From Delftia tsuruhatensis NBRC 16741 (lineage in GTDB: Bacteria; Pseudomonadota; Gammaproteobacteria; Burkholderiales; Burkholderiaceae_C), in the NCBI RefSeq assembly GCF_001571325.1, contig NZ_BCTO01000004.1, positions 62,001 through 126,000 of the forward strand: 64,000 nucleotides of DNA. The letters run 5' to 3'. Below, piece by piece: positions 8,934-19,115 of the stretch; positions within the stretch are counted from its first letter, which is position 1; each line of letters starts with the position of its first letter. The notes below the pieces were generated by a model. The model saw nothing but the letters and a program-made list of their open reading frames with translations, had not been told where the DNA came from and made no database searches. The translations under genes were made by a program, and so were the position numbers.

Positions 8934-9146
8934 TGCTGCGCTCCTTGATCACGAGCAATCACTGACACAAGACCAGCCGAGACCCATGAATCAGCTGGCA
9001 CACAAACTGGCACGCAAACTGGTATGCAAGAAGTGTGCCTTCAGGCGCAGGAGTTGTTTCCAGGGACATACCCGGCCACGCCGGCCCTGCGCATCACGGC
9101 GCCATGTTGAAATGGCGCCAGGCATTCCTGACCCCAACACCCCGCC
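8934..9146. promoter_or_regulatory. Divergent promoter region between NCS1 permease and LysR gene, with tandem repeats and a dyad
   Basis: The region holds three tandem, imperfect 12-bp direct repeats at 8996-9007, 9008-9019 and 9020-9031 (tggcacacaaac, tggcacgcaaac, tggtatgcaaga). It also holds a perfect 8-bp inverted repeat, GGCGCCAT at 9098-9105 and ATGGCGCC at 9112-9119, 27 nt before the lysR start codon. Both are plausible binding sites for the LysR or GntR regulator; which protein binds is inference. Confidence 0.5.
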
Positions 9147-10028
9147 ATGTTCGTCACGCAGCTCAAGTCCTTCTTCTGGGTGGCCCGCCTGGGCAGCATC
9201 ACGCAGGCGGCACGCCAGCTTTCGCTGAGCCAGCCCACCGTGACCACCCAGATCCGCGCGCTGGAAGAGCACTACGGCGTGGAGCTGTTCCATCGCCAGG
9301 GCGGGCGCCTGTCCATCACCGATGCCGGGCTGCGCCTGCTGCCCCAGGTCGAGCAATTGCTGCTGCAGACCATCCAGCTGGAGTCGGCGCTGCGCCATTC
9401 GGGCGATGCCAGCCAGGGCCAGCTGCGCATCGGTGCGACGGCGCCCTACTACGTGCTGGACATCGTCAAGCGCTACCAGCGGCGCTTCGAGCGGGTGGAA
9501 GTGGCCATCGTGGGCGGCAACTCGCGCCAGATGGTGCAGGCGCTGGTGGACTACCAGGTGGACCTGGCGACCTCATCGCACCTGGAAGGTGATCCGCGCC
9601 TGCTGCGCGTGGAGCTGGGCCAGGACCCGCTGGCCCTGCTGGTGCACCGCAGCCACCGGCTGGCGCAGCGCACCATGGTGCAGGCGTCCGATCTGGTGCA
9701 AGACACGCTGATCCTGCGCGAGCGCGGCTCCATGACGCGCCAGCTCACCGAACAGATGCTGGCCGCCGCCGGCCTGGCACCGCGCCACATCATGGAAATC
9801 GCCAGCCGCGAAGCCATCCGCGAGGCCGTGATCCGCGACATGGGCATCAGCGTCTTCGCTCGGCATGAAGCCTCGGCCCACCCCGACATCGTCGTCCTGC
9901 CCTTCGCAGGCCCCGTGCCGCGCCTGCCCGAATACCTGTACTGCCTTCGCGAACGCCGCCAGGCCCGGCTGATCGCCGGCTTTCTGGAGGAGGCCGTGCC
10001 GGGCGGGGTGCTGCCGGACCAGATGTGA
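9147..10028 (+). CDS. LysR-family transcriptional regulator
   Basis: The 293-residue protein starts MFVTQLKSFFWVARLGSITQ and has the LysR HTH (about 3-60: SITQAARQLSLSQPTVTTQI, ALEEHYGVELFHR). A periplasmic-binding-like effector domain follows (about 90-290). The N-terminus resembles the regulators listed as AEP-catabolism-associated (TIGR03339), which would fit the phosphonate transport operon some 2.6 kb away, but this is only a likeness. It is transcribed divergently from the NCS1 permease, so it may instead control that gene. Its 3' end lies 6 nt from the convergent rfbC stop. Confidence 0.85.
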   Translation: MFVTQLKSFFWVARLGSITQAARQLSLSQPTVTTQIRALEEHYGVELFHRQGGRLSITDAGLRLLPQVEQLLLQTIQLESALRHSGDASQGQLRIGATAPYYVLDIVKRYQRRFERVEVAIVGGNSRQMVQALVDYQVDLATSSHLEGDPRLLRVELGQDPLALLVHRSHRLAQRTMVQASDLVQDTLILRERGSMTRQLTEQMLAAAGLAPRHIMEIASREAIREAVIRDMGISVFARHEASAHPDIVVLPFAGPVPRLPEYLYCLRERRQARLIAGFLEEAVPGGVLPDQM

Positions 10029-10034
10029 ACGGGC

Positions 10035-10583
10035 TCAGGCCAGCTCGGCATCCGCCAGCAGCGGCTGCTTGAGATCCTTGTCCGACAGCGACAGCTCCAC
10101 ATCGAGCTGCGGCCACTGCACGCCGATGGCCGGGTCGTCCCAGGCAATGCCGCGATCGGCCTGGGGCGCGTAGAAGGCCGTGGCCTTGTAGAGGAAGTCG
10201 GCGCTGTCGCTGAGCACCATGAAGCCGTGGGCAAAGCCTGGGGGCACCCACAGCTGGCGGTGGTTGTCTTCCGTCAGCTCGGCGCCCACCCATTGGCCGA
10301 AGGTGGACGAGCCCTTGCGGATGTCCACGGCCACATCGAACACGGCGCCGCGCACCACGCGCACCAGCTTGCCCTGGACATGGGGAGGCAGCTGGTAGTG
10401 CAGGCCGCGCAGCACGCCCTTCTTGCTGCGGCTGTGGTTGTCCTGCACGAACTGGTGGTCCGTGCCCGTGGCCTGGTTGAAGGCCTGCTGGTTGAAGCTT
10501 TCGAGGAAGAAGCCGCGATCGTCACCAAAGACCTTGGGCTCGATCAGCATCACCTCGGGAATGGCCAGGGGTGTTGCCTTCAT
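10035..10583 (-). CDS. rfbC: dTDP-4-dehydrorhamnose 3,5-epimerase
   Basis: The 182-residue cupin-fold enzyme converts dTDP-4-dehydro-6-deoxyglucose to dTDP-4-dehydro-L-rhamnose, third step of dTDP-L-rhamnose synthesis. Visible family motifs are [32 protein letters not shown] (catalytic His in LRGLHYQ), [14 protein letters not shown] and [10 protein letters not shown] (second His). Length is normal. Its ATG overlaps the stop of rfbA by ATGA, and it is the last gene of the rfbB-rfbD-rfbA-rfbC cluster, which supplies L-rhamnose for O-antigen, capsule or rhamnolipid-type glycans. No glycosyltransferases are in the window, so the acceptor glycan is unknown. Confidence 0.95.
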   Translation of the reverse strand: MKATPLAIPEVMLIEPKVFGDDRGFFLESFNQQAFNQATGTDHQFVQDNHSRSKKGVLRGLHYQLPPHVQGKLVRVVRGAVFDVAVDIRKGSSTFGQWVGAELTEDNHRQLWVPPGFAHGFMVLSDSADFLYKATAFYAPQADRGIAWDDPAIGVQWPQLDVELSLSDKDLKQPLLADAELA

Positions 10584-11470
10584 GCGTGCACCTTTTCCTT
10601 GAGGATCTGCAGCAGGTACTGGCCGTAGCCATTCTTGGCCAGGGCCTGGCCCAGCGTCTCGAGCTGGGCACGGTCTATCCAGCCCTGGCGGAAGGCGATC
10701 TCCTCGGGGCAGGAGACCTTCAGGCCCTGGCGCTGCTGCAGGGTGGCAATGAACTGGCCAGCCTCCAGCAGGCTGTCGTGCGTGCCCGTGTCCAGCCAGG
10801 CATAGCCACGGCCCATGAGCTCCACATTGAGCTGGCCCTTGTCCAGGTACAGGCGGTTGAGGTCGGTGATTTCCAGCTCGCCGCGCGCCGACGGCTTGAT
10901 GGACTTGGCCAGCTCCACCACCTGGCTGTCGTAGAAATACAGGCCCGTGACCGCGTAGTTGCTCCTGGGCTGCCTGGGTTTTTCCTCCAGGGAAAGCACG
11001 CGGCCCTGGGCGTCGAACTCGGCCACGCCATAGCGCTCGGGGTCCTGCACGTGGTAGGCAAACACCGTGGCGCCCTCGCTGCGCGCGTCAGCGCGTTCGA
11101 GCAGGCGGGGGAAATCGTGTCCGTAGTAGATGTTGTCACCCAGCACCAGGGCGCTGGGGGCGCCGGCCAGGAAGTCCTCGGCGATCAAAAAGGCCTGGGC
11201 CAGTCCATCCGGGCTGGGCTGGACGGCGTACTCCAGCTTCAGGCCCCACTGCGAGCCGTCGCCCAGCAATTGCTCGAAGCGCGGCGTGTCCTGCGGGGTG
11301 CTGATCACGAGGATTTCTCGGATGCCCGCGAGCATGAGGGCGCTCAGCGGGTAGTAGATCATGGGCTTGTCGTAGACCGGCAGCAGCTGCTTGCTGATGG
11401 CCAGCGTGGCAGGGTGAAGGCGGGTGCCGGAGCCGCCAGCGAGGATGATGCCTTTGCGTTGCTCGTTCAT
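10580..11470 (-). CDS. rfbA: Glucose-1-phosphate thymidylyltransferase
   Basis: The 296-residue enzyme makes dTDP-glucose from dTTP and glucose 1-phosphate, the first committed step of the dTDP-rhamnose pathway. The nucleotide-binding motif [11 protein letters not shown] (about 11-21) is followed by [17 protein letters not shown] and [11 protein letters not shown], all diagnostic of RmlA. The start chosen is the ATG at 11470 (MNEQRKGII), which gives normal length; the frame is open upstream but that sequence overlaps rfbD and is not RmlA-like. It lies 41 nt after rfbD and overlaps rfbC by 4 nt. Confidence 0.95.
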   Translation of the reverse strand: MNEQRKGIILAGGSGTRLHPATLAISKQLLPVYDKPMIYYPLSALMLAGIREILVISTPQDTPRFEQLLGDGSQWGLKLEYAVQPSPDGLAQAFLIAEDFLAGAPSALVLGDNIYYGHDFPRLLERADARSEGATVFAYHVQDPERYGVAEFDAQGRVLSLEEKPRQPRSNYAVTGLYFYDSQVVELAKSIKPSARGELEITDLNRLYLDKGQLNVELMGRGYAWLDTGTHDSLLEAGQFIATLQQRQGLKVSCPEEIAFRQGWIDRAQLETLGQALAKNGYGQYLLQILKEKVHA

Positions 11471-11511
11471 GGGGTGGGTCCTGTCGTTCGTGCTGAGTCG
11501 CGAGACCGCGC

Positions 11512-12414
11512 TCAGATGATTTCCTGCAGCATGCGGTCCACGCCGGCCTGCCAGTGCGGCAGGCGCAGGCCGAAGGTCTGCTGCAGCCGCTCGGTGTTCA
11601 GGCGGGAATTGTGCGGACGCTGCGCCGGGGTGGGAAAGGCGCTGGTGGGCACGGCAGCTATGCGCTGCACCTTCCAGGGCCGGTCGGGTGCGAGTTCGCG
11701 GGCGCGGGCGATCACATGGCTGGCGTAGGCATGCCAGGTGGTCTCGCCACCGGCCACCAGATGGTGCAGGCCTTCGCCGCCGAACTGGCGCAGCACCTGG
11801 CGGATGGCATGGGCCGTCACGTCGGCGATCAGGTCTGCCCCCGTCGGCGCGCCCCATTGGTCGTCGATCACGCTCAGCACCTCGCGCTCCTGGGCCAGGC
11901 GCAGCATGGTCTTGGCGAAGTTGCCGCCGCGCGCCGCATAGACCCAGCTGGTGCGAAAGATCAGGTGGCGGCAGCCCGAAGCCTGGATCAGTTGCTCGCC
12001 TTCGAGCTTGCTGCCGCCATAGACGGACAGCGGCGCCGTGGCCTCGGTCTCCGTGCGCGCAGCGCTGCCGCTGCCGTCGAAGACGTAGTCCGTGCTGTAG
12101 TGCACCAGCAGCGCGCCGGTCTGCGCCGCCTCGCGGGCCAGCACCTGGGGAGCCAGCGCATTGAGCAGCCGCGCCTGTTCCGGCTCGCTTTCGGCCTTGT
12201 CCACGGCCGTGTGGGCGGCGGCATTGACGATGACATCGGGACGCAGAGCGCGCACGGTCCGTGCGAGTTCATCGAGGCGAGAGAGATCGCCGCACAGGCC
12301 CTGGCTACCGGCGTCGCCCTGGCGCTCCAGCGCAACCAACTCGCCCAGCGGCGCCAGGCTGCGCTGCAGCTCCCAGCCCACCTGTCCATTGCGGCCCAGC
12401 AGCAGCAGCTTCAT
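11512..12414 (-). CDS. rfbD: dTDP-4-dehydrorhamnose reductase
   Basis: The 300-residue SDR-type enzyme reduces dTDP-4-dehydro-L-rhamnose to dTDP-L-rhamnose. The N-terminus [20 protein letters not shown] holds the GxxGxxG cofactor motif, with [13 protein letters not shown], the catalytic YGGSKLEGE (YxxxK) and FRTSWVY further on, all RmlD hallmarks. The ATG at 12414 overlaps the rfbB stop by ATGA, which fixes the start and indicates translational coupling. The order B-D-A-C in one strand is the common arrangement in gammaproteobacteria and betaproteobacteria. Confidence 0.95.
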   Translation of the reverse strand: MKLLLLGRNGQVGWELQRSLAPLGELVALERQGDAGSQGLCGDLSRLDELARTVRALRPDVIVNAAAHTAVDKAESEPEQARLLNALAPQVLAREAAQTGALLVHYSTDYVFDGSGSAARTETEATAPLSVYGGSKLEGEQLIQASGCRHLIFRTSWVYAARGGNFAKTMLRLAQEREVLSVIDDQWGAPTGADLIADVTAHAIRQVLRQFGGEGLHHLVAGGETTWHAYASHVIARARELAPDRPWKVQRIAAVPTSAFPTPAQRPHNSRLNTERLQQTFGLRLPHWQAGVDRMLQEII

Positions 12415-13481
12415 GCGCCGGCTCCCTCCGTGTACTGGCGGCTGACCCATTCGCGGTAGGCGCCGGACTGCACATCGGCCACCCACTCGGGATTGTCCAG
12501 GTACCACTGCACGGTCTTGCGGATGCCGGTCTCGAAGGTCTCCGCGGGCTTCCAGCCCAGTTCGCGCTCGAGCTTGCGCGCGTCGATGGCATAGCGCCGG
12601 TCGTGACCGGGGCGGTCCTTCACATAGGTGATCTGGGCAGCGTAGCTGGTGCCATCGGCCTTGGGGCGCAGCTCGTCGAGCAGCGCGCAGACGGTGTTCA
12701 CGATCTCGACGTTGGGCTTTTCGTTCCAGCCGCCCACGTTGTAGGTCTCGCCCAGCTTGCCGGCCTCCAGCACGCGGCGGATGGCGCTGCAATGGTCGCG
12801 CACATAGAGCCAGTCGCGCACCTGCATGCCATCGCCATAGATGGGCAAAGGCTTGCCGGCCAGGGCGTTGACGATCATCAGGGGGATCAGCTTCTCGGGG
12901 AAATGCAGCGGGCCGTAGTTGTTGCTGCAATTGGTGGTCAGCACGGGCAGGCCGTAGGTGTGATGCCAGGCGCGCACCAGGTGGTCGCTGGCGGCCTTGC
13001 TGGCCGAGTACGGGCTGTTGGGCTCGTAGTTATGGTCTTCGGTGAAGGCCGGTGCCGCTGGCGCCAGGCTGCCATAGACCTCGTCGGTGGAGACATGCAG
13101 GAAGCGGAAGGCCGCCTTGGCCTCGGCATCCAGCGCGCTCCAGTAGCCGCGCACGGCCTCGAGCAGGCGGAAGGTGCCGACCACATTGGTCTGGATGAAG
13201 TCCTCGGGGCCGTGGATGGAACGGTCCACATGGCTTTCGGCCGCGAAGTTGACCACGGCGCGCGGCTGGTGCTCGGCCAGCAGGCGGGCCAGGACTTCGC
13301 CATCGCCGATGTCGGCCTGCACGAAGACATGGCGCGCATCGCCCTGCAGGCTCTCCAGGCTCTTGAGGTTGCCCGCGTAGGTGAGCTTGTCCACGTTGAG
13401 CACCGGCTCATCGCCGGCAGCCAGCCAGTCCAGCACGAAATTGGCGCCGATGAAGCCGGCGCCGCCTGTGACAAGAATCAT
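12411..13481 (-). CDS. rfbB: dTDP-glucose 4,6-dehydratase
   Basis: The 356-residue extended SDR converts dTDP-glucose to dTDP-4-dehydro-6-deoxyglucose. It shows the NAD-binding [11 protein letters not shown] at the N-terminus, [11 protein letters not shown] (Thr-Asp-Glu catalytic set), [14 protein letters not shown] (YxxxK) and [14 protein letters not shown], all characteristic of RmlB. It is the first gene of the rhamnose cluster. The region upstream (13482-13580) is the expected promoter zone, with CAAGG a few bases before the ATG as a weak ribosome-binding site. The fabB terminator separates it from the next operon upstream. Confidence 0.96.
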   Translation of the reverse strand: MILVTGGAGFIGANFVLDWLAAGDEPVLNVDKLTYAGNLKSLESLQGDARHVFVQADIGDGEVLARLLAEHQPRAVVNFAAESHVDRSIHGPEDFIQTNVVGTFRLLEAVRGYWSALDAEAKAAFRFLHVSTDEVYGSLAPAAPAFTEDHNYEPNSPYSASKAASDHLVRAWHHTYGLPVLTTNCSNNYGPLHFPEKLIPLMIVNALAGKPLPIYGDGMQVRDWLYVRDHCSAIRRVLEAGKLGETYNVGGWNEKPNVEIVNTVCALLDELRPKADGTSYAAQITYVKDRPGHDRRYAIDARKLERELGWKPAETFETGIRKTVQWYLDNPEWVADVQSGAYREWVSRQYTEGAGA

Positions 13482-13583
13482 GGTTCAACCTTGCAAAATT
13501 TCATTGTTCTTGGTTCGGGGTTCAGGCAGCAGCCTGCAGTGCAGCCTCCCGCGCGACCTGGGCATTGTCGGCGTTCACCAGTG

Positions 13584-13609
13584 AAAAAACCCGCAGAGGC
13601 GGGCTTTTT
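13584..13609 (-). terminator. Intrinsic terminator after fabB
   Basis: Stem CCCGC (13590-13594) and GCGGG (13599-13603) with a 4-nt loop. In the minus reading it is followed by six T residues (13589-13584); the plus side also has a T run, so it could act in both directions. It lies 35 nt past the fabB stop. Confidence 0.75.
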
Positions 13610-13644
13610 CCTTCAGGACACGCCTTTTACACACCAGGGCGTAT

Positions 13645-14868
13645 TCACTGGCCCTGCCAGCGGCGCAGCACCAGCGAGGCGTTCGTGCCACCGAAGCCGA
13701 AGCTGTTGGACAGCACGGTGTTCAACTGGGCATCGCGTGTGCGCGTGACCAGGGGCATGTCGTTCAGCGCGGGATCGGGCGTGTCCACGTTGACCGAACC
13801 CGCGATGAAGCCCTTGTTCATCATGATCATGCAGTAGATGGCTTCCTGCACGCCGGTGGCGCCCAGCGAGTGGCCGGTCAGCGACTTGGTGGAGGAGAAC
13901 GGCGGCACCTGGTCGCCGAACAGCGCGCGCATGGCGCGCACTTCCTGCATGTCGCCCACGGGCGTGGAGGTGCCGTGGGTGTTGATGTAGTCCACGCCGC
14001 CTTCGAGGCCTTCAAGGGCCTGCTGCATGCAGGCGATGGCGCCGTCGCCCGAGGGCGCGACCATGTCCTCGCCATCGCTGGTGGCGCCAAAGCCCACGAC
14101 TTCGGCCAGGATGTTCGCACCCCGGGCCTGGGCGTGCTCCAGGCTTTCCAGCACCACCGCGCCGCCGCCACCTGCGATCACGAAACCGTCGCGGTGGGCG
14201 TCATAGGCGCGCGAAGCCTTTTCGGGCTGGTCGTTGTACTTGCTGGACATGGCCCCCATGCCGTCGAACAGCAGTGCCATGCCCCAGGACAGCTCTTCGC
14301 CGCCGCCGGCAAACATCACGTCCTGCATGCCCCAGGCGATCTGCTGCGCCGCTGCGCCGATGCAGTGCGCCGAGGTGGAGCAGGCCGAGGTGATGGAGTA
14401 GTTGATGCCCTTGACCTTGAAGTTGGTCGCCAGGCAGGCGGACACCGTGGAGCTCATGCAGCGCGTGACCTGGTAGGGCCCGACGCGGCGAATGCCCTTT
14501 TCGCGCAGCGTGTCGGCCGCCTCGATCTGGTTGGCCGGCGACCCGCCGCCCGAGCCCATGATCAGGCCGGTACGCGGATGGCTGACCTGCTCGGGAGCCA
14601 GGCCGGCCTGGGCGATGGCATCTTCCAGCGCGATCTGCGCATAGGCAGCGGCATCGCCCATGAAGCGCAGCTGCTTGCGATCGATACGTGCCTCGACGTC
14701 GATCTCCGGCACACCGGCCACCTGGCTGCGCATGCCCAGTTCGGTGAACTTCGGCATGGCCTTGATGCCCGTGCGCCCCTCGCGCAGCGAGGTCTCCACG
14801 GTATCGAGGTCGTTGCCGATGCACGAGACAATGCCCGCGCCGGTGATGACTACGCGACGTTTGGTCAT
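13645..14868 (-). CDS. fabB: 3-oxoacyl-ACP synthase I
   Basis: The 407-residue condensing enzyme elongates fatty acids in the cytosol and, with FabA, makes unsaturated acyl chains. The active-site Cys is in [12 protein letters not shown] (near residue 163). The catalytic His residues are in [12 protein letters not shown] and TGHSLGATG, and the C-terminal [15 protein letters not shown] glycine-rich motif is complete. The CSTSAHC context and pairing with fabA indicate KAS I rather than KAS II (FabF). The ATG overlaps the fabA stop by ATGA. A clear intrinsic terminator follows. Confidence 0.95.
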   Translation of the reverse strand: MTKRRVVITGAGIVSCIGNDLDTVETSLREGRTGIKAMPKFTELGMRSQVAGVPEIDVEARIDRKQLRFMGDAAAYAQIALEDAIAQAGLAPEQVSHPRTGLIMGSGGGSPANQIEAADTLREKGIRRVGPYQVTRCMSSTVSACLATNFKVKGINYSITSACSTSAHCIGAAAQQIAWGMQDVMFAGGGEELSWGMALLFDGMGAMSSKYNDQPEKASRAYDAHRDGFVIAGGGGAVVLESLEHAQARGANILAEVVGFGATSDGEDMVAPSGDGAIACMQQALEGLEGGVDYINTHGTSTPVGDMQEVRAMRALFGDQVPPFSSTKSLTGHSLGATGVQEAIYCMIMMNKGFIAGSVNVDTPDPALNDMPLVTRTRDAQLNTVLSNSFGFGGTNASLVLRRWQGQ

Positions 14869-15389
14869 GCTGCCGTTCCCTGGCCTTCACCCTCGCGCAG
14901 GAACAGGCCCACGCGCAGGTCATTGGCGACGTAGATTTCCTTGCCGTCGGCCAGCAGGCGTGCATCGCCGATGGCCATGTTGAGCTTGCGCTTGATCACG
15001 CGCTTGATGTCGATTTCGTAGGTCACGAGCTTGACGTCAGGACCCACTTCGCCCGTGAACTTGACTTCGCCGGCGCCCAGCGCACGGCCCCGGCCGGGAA
15101 GGCGCAGCCAGGTCAGGTAAAAGCCGATCAGTTGCCACATGGCGTCCAGACCCAGGCAGCCGGGCATGACGGGGTCGCCCCGGAAATGGCAGTCGAAGAA
15201 CCAGAGATCAGGCTTGATGTCGAGTTCGGCGACGATCTTGCCCAGGCCGTGGGCGCCACCATCCGTGTCGATGTGCGTGATGCGGTCGAACATCAGCATG
15301 GGAGGCAGTGGCAGACGCCCGCTGTCTGCGGAAAACAGCTTGCCTTCGCCCGAAGCGATCAGTTGCTCATACGAAAAAGAATCGGCCAT
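14865..15389 (-). CDS. fabA: 3-hydroxydecanoyl-ACP dehydratase/isomerase
   Basis: The 174-residue hot-dog-fold enzyme dehydrates 3-hydroxydecanoyl-ACP and isomerises trans-2- to cis-3-decenoyl-ACP, the branch point to unsaturated fatty acids. The active-site segment [21 protein letters not shown] contains the catalytic His68 and Asp82 (His70/Asp84 in E. coli). Length matches the family. It is the first gene of fabA-fabB. About 80 nt upstream the minus strand reads GATAAT (15476-15471), a possible -10 element, but no well-spaced -35 was found; no FabR/FadR site was recognised. Confidence 0.95.
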   Translation of the reverse strand: MADSFSYEQLIASGEGKLFSADSGRLPLPPMLMFDRITHIDTDGGAHGLGKIVAELDIKPDLWFFDCHFRGDPVMPGCLGLDAMWQLIGFYLTWLRLPGRGRALGAGEVKFTGEVGPDVKLVTYEIDIKRVIKRKLNMAIGDARLLADGKEIYVANDLRVGLFLREGEGQGTAA

Positions 15390-15567
15390 TGTCTAACTTG
15401 CTCCACGGCGGCACTGACGCCACCTCTATCTCTGAATGGGTGCGGCCCGCAGCGGACCATGCAGCCGCGCATTATCGGGGCTGAACGTTGCCAGACTGCA
15501 ACAAAACCCCGAGGCCGCATCAAAACTCTGCCACAAAAGCCACGCCGACCCAGGTCGCGGGACTTGG

Positions 15568-17220
15568 CTACAGCCCCTGAACCGAGGCCCTGCGGCGGCC
15601 GATCCAGGCCACCAGCAGCACCGCCGCAGCAGCGGCGCACAGCGGGACCAGACCTGCTGCATTCACCCATCGCGCAAACGGTGTCAAGGCCTCGCGGCCC
15701 TGCACGCTGGCCTCAAGCACCGCGCGCTCGTAAGGCACCAGCGCGTGCGTCACCACGCCCCGGTGGTCGATGGCCACCGTGGCGCCGGTATTGGTGGCGC
15801 GCAGCATGGGGCGCTCGAACTCCAGCGCCCGCATGCGGCTGATGGCCAGATGCTGGTCGATCGCCACGCTGTCGCCAAACCAGCCGATGTTGCTGAAATT
15901 CACCAGCACCGTGGGCGCCGTCGCTGCATTGCCGAAATGTGCACCCAGCTCTTCGCCAAACAAATCCTCATAGCAGATATTGGGTGACAGCCGCTCGCCA
16001 GCCCAGGCCATGGAAGGCTGGCCCAGCGCGCCGCGGTTGAAGTCGCCCAGCGGTATGTTCATCATCTGCGTGAACCAGCGAAACAGCGGCGGGATGAACT
16101 CCCCGAAGGGCACCAGATGGTGCTTGTCGTATTGGTAGTCCTGGATCTGGCCAGGCTGCCAGCCCACGACCGAGTTCGTATAGCCGGCCTCTTCCGAGCC
16201 CAGCGGAATGCCCAGCAGCGCCGCCTGCCGGCCTCCCTTCTTCAGATACGGTTCGCGCAGCAGGTCCAGGTATTCCTCGGGCAACTGCTGGGGCAGCAGG
16301 GGCACGGCCGTCTCGGGTGCGACCACCAGCTGCGCCGTGGCCGCGCGCAGCTCCCGCCCGTACCAGCCCAGGGCCAGCGGAATGCCGCTGCCGGCCTCGA
16401 ACTTCTCATCCTGCGGGATATTGCCCTGCAGCATGGCCACGCTCAGCGCTGGCCGTTCGGCCGATGGTGCATTGATGGCGGCATCGCGAAGCCACCACAG
16501 CCCGCCCCAGGCCAGAACCAGGGCCGCCACAGTGGCCGCGCACCGTGCAGGCCGAAGGGCTTGTCCGCCCCGCGAACCGGCCGCCAAGGCGGCCAGCCAA
16601 TATGCCAGCCAGGACGCCACCGCCCCCGTGCCGTAGACGCCGATCCAGCGCGGCAGCACCGACAGGGGCCCTTCGACGTGGGCATAGCCCCCCGCGCCCC
16701 AGGGAAAGCCGGTCCACAGCCAGCCACGCGCCAATTCGGCCAGCAGCCAGACGGCGGCGAACAGCAAGGCGCCGCCCGCCGTGCTGGTGGGGCGCAGCTT
16801 GTGCCAGCCCCAGGCGGCCACCGCGTAGTAGCTGCCCAGGAAGGCCGCAAGCGCCAGCACGGCGGCAACGGCCAGCGGCGCAGGCAGGCCGCCATAGACA
16901 TGCATGGAGATGAACAGCCACCAGAAGGTGGCCACCAGCCAGGCGGTGGCATAGAGCATGGCCCGCCCCGCCGCCTGGGCCGGGCGCTGTGCCGTCTGCA
17001 GGGCGCGTGCCAGCACGGCCAGCGACAGAATCTGCAGCCACCACAGCGGGCGGCCATAGCCGCCGACCAGGCTCAGCGGCCCGTCGCCCTGGCCGCGCGC
17101 CCAGGGCCAGGCCAGCGACAGGGCCTGGGCTGCACCCGCAAGCAGCAGCAGCACGCCCACGGCGAGCCGGCCCATGCGCCGGCCGTCTTGCGAAAAAGCG
17201 GAAGAACTGGACAGGGGCAT
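15568..17220 (-). CDS. lnt: Apolipoprotein N-acyltransferase
   Basis: The 550-residue inner-membrane enzyme adds the third acyl chain to the N-terminal Cys of lipoproteins. Six or so membrane helices (about 17-250) precede a nitrilase-type periplasmic domain with the full catalytic triad: Glu303 (VVAPETAVPLL), Lys366 (YQYDKHHLVPFGE) and Cys416 (NICYEDLFGEE). A final membrane helix lies near the C-terminus. The ATG at 17220 gives normal family length; the upstream open frame lies in corC. It follows corC by 46 nt, the usual corC-lnt pairing. Several lipoproteins in this window would be its substrates. Confidence 0.94.
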   Translation of the reverse strand: MPLSSSSAFSQDGRRMGRLAVGVLLLLAGAAQALSLAWPWARGQGDGPLSLVGGYGRPLWWLQILSLAVLARALQTAQRPAQAAGRAMLYATAWLVATFWWLFISMHVYGGLPAPLAVAAVLALAAFLGSYYAVAAWGWHKLRPTSTAGGALLFAAVWLLAELARGWLWTGFPWGAGGYAHVEGPLSVLPRWIGVYGTGAVASWLAYWLAALAAGSRGGQALRPARCAATVAALVLAWGGLWWLRDAAINAPSAERPALSVAMLQGNIPQDEKFEAGSGIPLALGWYGRELRAATAQLVVAPETAVPLLPQQLPEEYLDLLREPYLKKGGRQAALLGIPLGSEEAGYTNSVVGWQPGQIQDYQYDKHHLVPFGEFIPPLFRWFTQMMNIPLGDFNRGALGQPSMAWAGERLSPNICYEDLFGEELGAHFGNAATAPTVLVNFSNIGWFGDSVAIDQHLAISRMRALEFERPMLRATNTGATVAIDHRGVVTHALVPYERAVLEASVQGREALTPFARWVNAAGLVPLCAAAAAVLLVAWIGRRRASVQGL

Positions 17221-17266
17221 CGGCCAGGTACGGGAGAGATGTCGGTGGGGATAGAAAGGGGCAGCC

Positions 17267-18148
17267 TCAGCTGCGCAGCAGACTGTCGGCTGCGGGATCG
17301 CGCACCACCTTGAACCAGCGCACGGCGCCGCCCTTGGTGTGCAGCACGGTGAATTCCAGGCCGGCCAGATGGATCTGCTCGCCGCGCTTGGGCACATGGC
17401 CCATTTCGTGGGCGATCAGGCCTCCGATGGTGTCGAACTCATCTTCGGGATCGCGGGCATGCAGGGCGACCTCGAAGGCTTCGTTCACATGCTCGATGGT
17501 GGTGTCGCCCGCCACGCGGTAGCTATTGTCGGCCAGGGCGAAGATGTCGCCCTCGTCCTCGGGGATGTCGAACTCGTCCTCGATCTCGCCGACGATTTCC
17601 TCCAGCACATCCTCGATGGTCACCAGGCCTGCCACGCGGCCGAACTCGTCGATGACCACGGCCAGATGGTTGCGGTTGCCCCGGAACTCGCGCAGCAGAT
17701 CATTCAGGCCCTTGCTCTCCGGCACGAAGGCGGCGGGGCGCAGCAGGGCGCGGATGTTCAGGTCCGGTGAACGCTGCAGCTTGAGCAGGTCCTTGGCCAG
17801 AAGGATGCCGATGATGTTCTCGCGCTCGCCCTGGTAGACCGGGAAACGCGAATGTGCAGTGGTGATGACCTGGTGCAGCAGTTCATCGAACGGAGCGTCG
17901 ATGTTGACCAGGTCCATGCGAGGGGCTGCGACCATGACGTCGCCGGCCGTCATGTCGGCCATGCGTATCACGCGTTCGAGCATGACGCGGGACTCGGGGC
18001 CGATGACCTGGTTGTCCTCGGCGTCGGCCAGGGTCTCGATCAGCTCGTCAGGAGAATCAGGGGCCGGGTGGATGAACTCGGCCACCTTTTGCAGGAAGCT
18101 TCGCTTGCTTTCCTTCTCGGAAGAGCGCGCAGGATGGGGGTCGGACAC
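17267..18148 (-). CDS. corC: CorC/HlyC-family protein, CBS-pair and transporter-associated domain
   Basis: The 293-residue cytosolic protein has two CBS domains (about 65-190, including VMVAAPRMDLVNIDAPFDELL and FVPESKGLNDLLREFR) and a C-terminal CorC_HlyC domain (about 205-285). It is linked to Mg2+/Co2+ efflux with CorA and to envelope metal homeostasis. The GTG at 18148 (reading V-S-D-P-H-P) is preferred because it gives the length of E. coli CorC; the frame continues upstream to a TTG at 18190, but this lacks a ribosome-binding site. Pairing with lnt is widely conserved. It also links the window to Mg2+ handling, together with the P-type ATPase at the right end. Confidence 0.9.
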   Translation of the reverse strand: MSDPHPARSSEKESKRSFLQKVAEFIHPAPDSPDELIETLADAEDNQVIGPESRVMLERVIRMADMTAGDVMVAAPRMDLVNIDAPFDELLHQVITTAHSRFPVYQGERENIIGILLAKDLLKLQRSPDLNIRALLRPAAFVPESKGLNDLLREFRGNRNHLAVVIDEFGRVAGLVTIEDVLEEIVGEIEDEFDIPEDEGDIFALADNSYRVAGDTTIEHVNEAFEVALHARDPEDEFDTIGGLIAHEMGHVPKRGEQIHLAGLEFTVLHTKGGAVRWFKVVRDPAADSLLRS

Positions 18149-18254
18149 TGTCTTGGAGTGCAGGACGTGCGGTAGTGAAACAAGCCGCAAGGATAGCGGA
18201 TTGCTCCGTCACCCCTGCATGCGCTGCGCCAATTCCCTTTGCGGCGTTTTGCGC

Positions 18255-18980
18255 CTATTCGCCGGCCTGGTGGCGGCCATCCTGCACGCCACGGCGGATT
18301 TCCTGCACGTCGGCCAGGAAATCCCAGAACTGCTTGGCCTGCTTCTTGAGCTGGTAGTCCACCTCGCCGATGTGCTCGGTCATCAGCGACGCCATGTGCG
18401 TGTCGATGCCGGCGGGCGGCAGCTGCAGGTAGGCCTCGGACTCGGAGCCATCGCGCTTGATGGTGGCGCCGGCCTTGCGCGCAATCTTGAGCATGGCCGT
18501 GTTCTCCGACAGCGCGTGGATGAACATCATGGACACGCCCTTGGTGCGTGCATGGATCACCGCGCGGTTGAACAGGCGCCCGCCGTAGCCGCGGCCGCGT
18601 GCCTGCTTGAGCACGGAAACGCCGAATTCGGCGCAGCTCTTGTGCTCGGGATGCGAGGCAAAGGCCAGATGCGCCATGGCGATCAGCTCGAGCCGGCGGT
18701 TGTAGATGCCGAAGATGTCGTCGCGCTCGAAATCAAGCTGCATCGCATAGCGGCGAACCTGCTCGTCGCTGGCGGCATAGCCGAAGCGCAGGTAGCGGTC
18801 GCCTTCATCGAGCTTGAGCAAATGCGCCACCACGCGTTCGCGGTGGGACGGGCCCAGCGAACGAATGGGCACCATGGACGCGGAGCGCCCATCGGGACGG
18901 TGCGGCTGGCCTGCGCTCGCACGCAACATGTCCCGGCCGGCCTGCCAGGACGCCTTCAACCAGTCTTTGGATGCATTCAT
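18255..18980 (-). CDS. GNAT-family N-acetyltransferase
   Basis: The 241-residue protein contains a GNAT fold (about 40-190). The acetyl-CoA binding loop is in the segment VSVLKQARGRGYGGRLFNRA (Q/RxxGxG/A motif as ARGRGYGG), followed by HALSENTAMLKIARKAGATI, typical of strand 5 and helix 4. The C-terminus (about 200-241) is a charged, probably coiled helix. The substrate is unknown. It lies 106 nt upstream of corC on the same strand and might be in its transcript, but the gap allows an independent promoter. Confidence 0.8.
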   Translation of the reverse strand: MNASKDWLKASWQAGRDMLRASAGQPHRPDGRSASMVPIRSLGPSHRERVVAHLLKLDEGDRYLRFGYAASDEQVRRYAMQLDFERDDIFGIYNRRLELIAMAHLAFASHPEHKSCAEFGVSVLKQARGRGYGGRLFNRAVIHARTKGVSMMFIHALSENTAMLKIARKAGATIKRDGSESEAYLQLPPAGIDTHMASLMTEHIGEVDYQLKKQAKQFWDFLADVQEIRRGVQDGRHQAGE

Positions 18981-19115
18981 GGCTCAAATATAGGTAAAAA
19001 CCCGAGGTCGAGCAACGAAGATATTGCAATGCAACAAAACCGTAAGGTTTTGGCATGCAAACCAATTTCTCCTCCCTGCAACACCCGACGGCCTGGCGCC
19101 TGTCGAGCCCGAAGG

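Noticed and set aside
15471..15476. GATAAT (minus strand) as the fabA -10 element
   Set aside because: It matches -10 well, but no -35-like hexamer lies at 16-18 nt, so I do not list it as a promoter feature.
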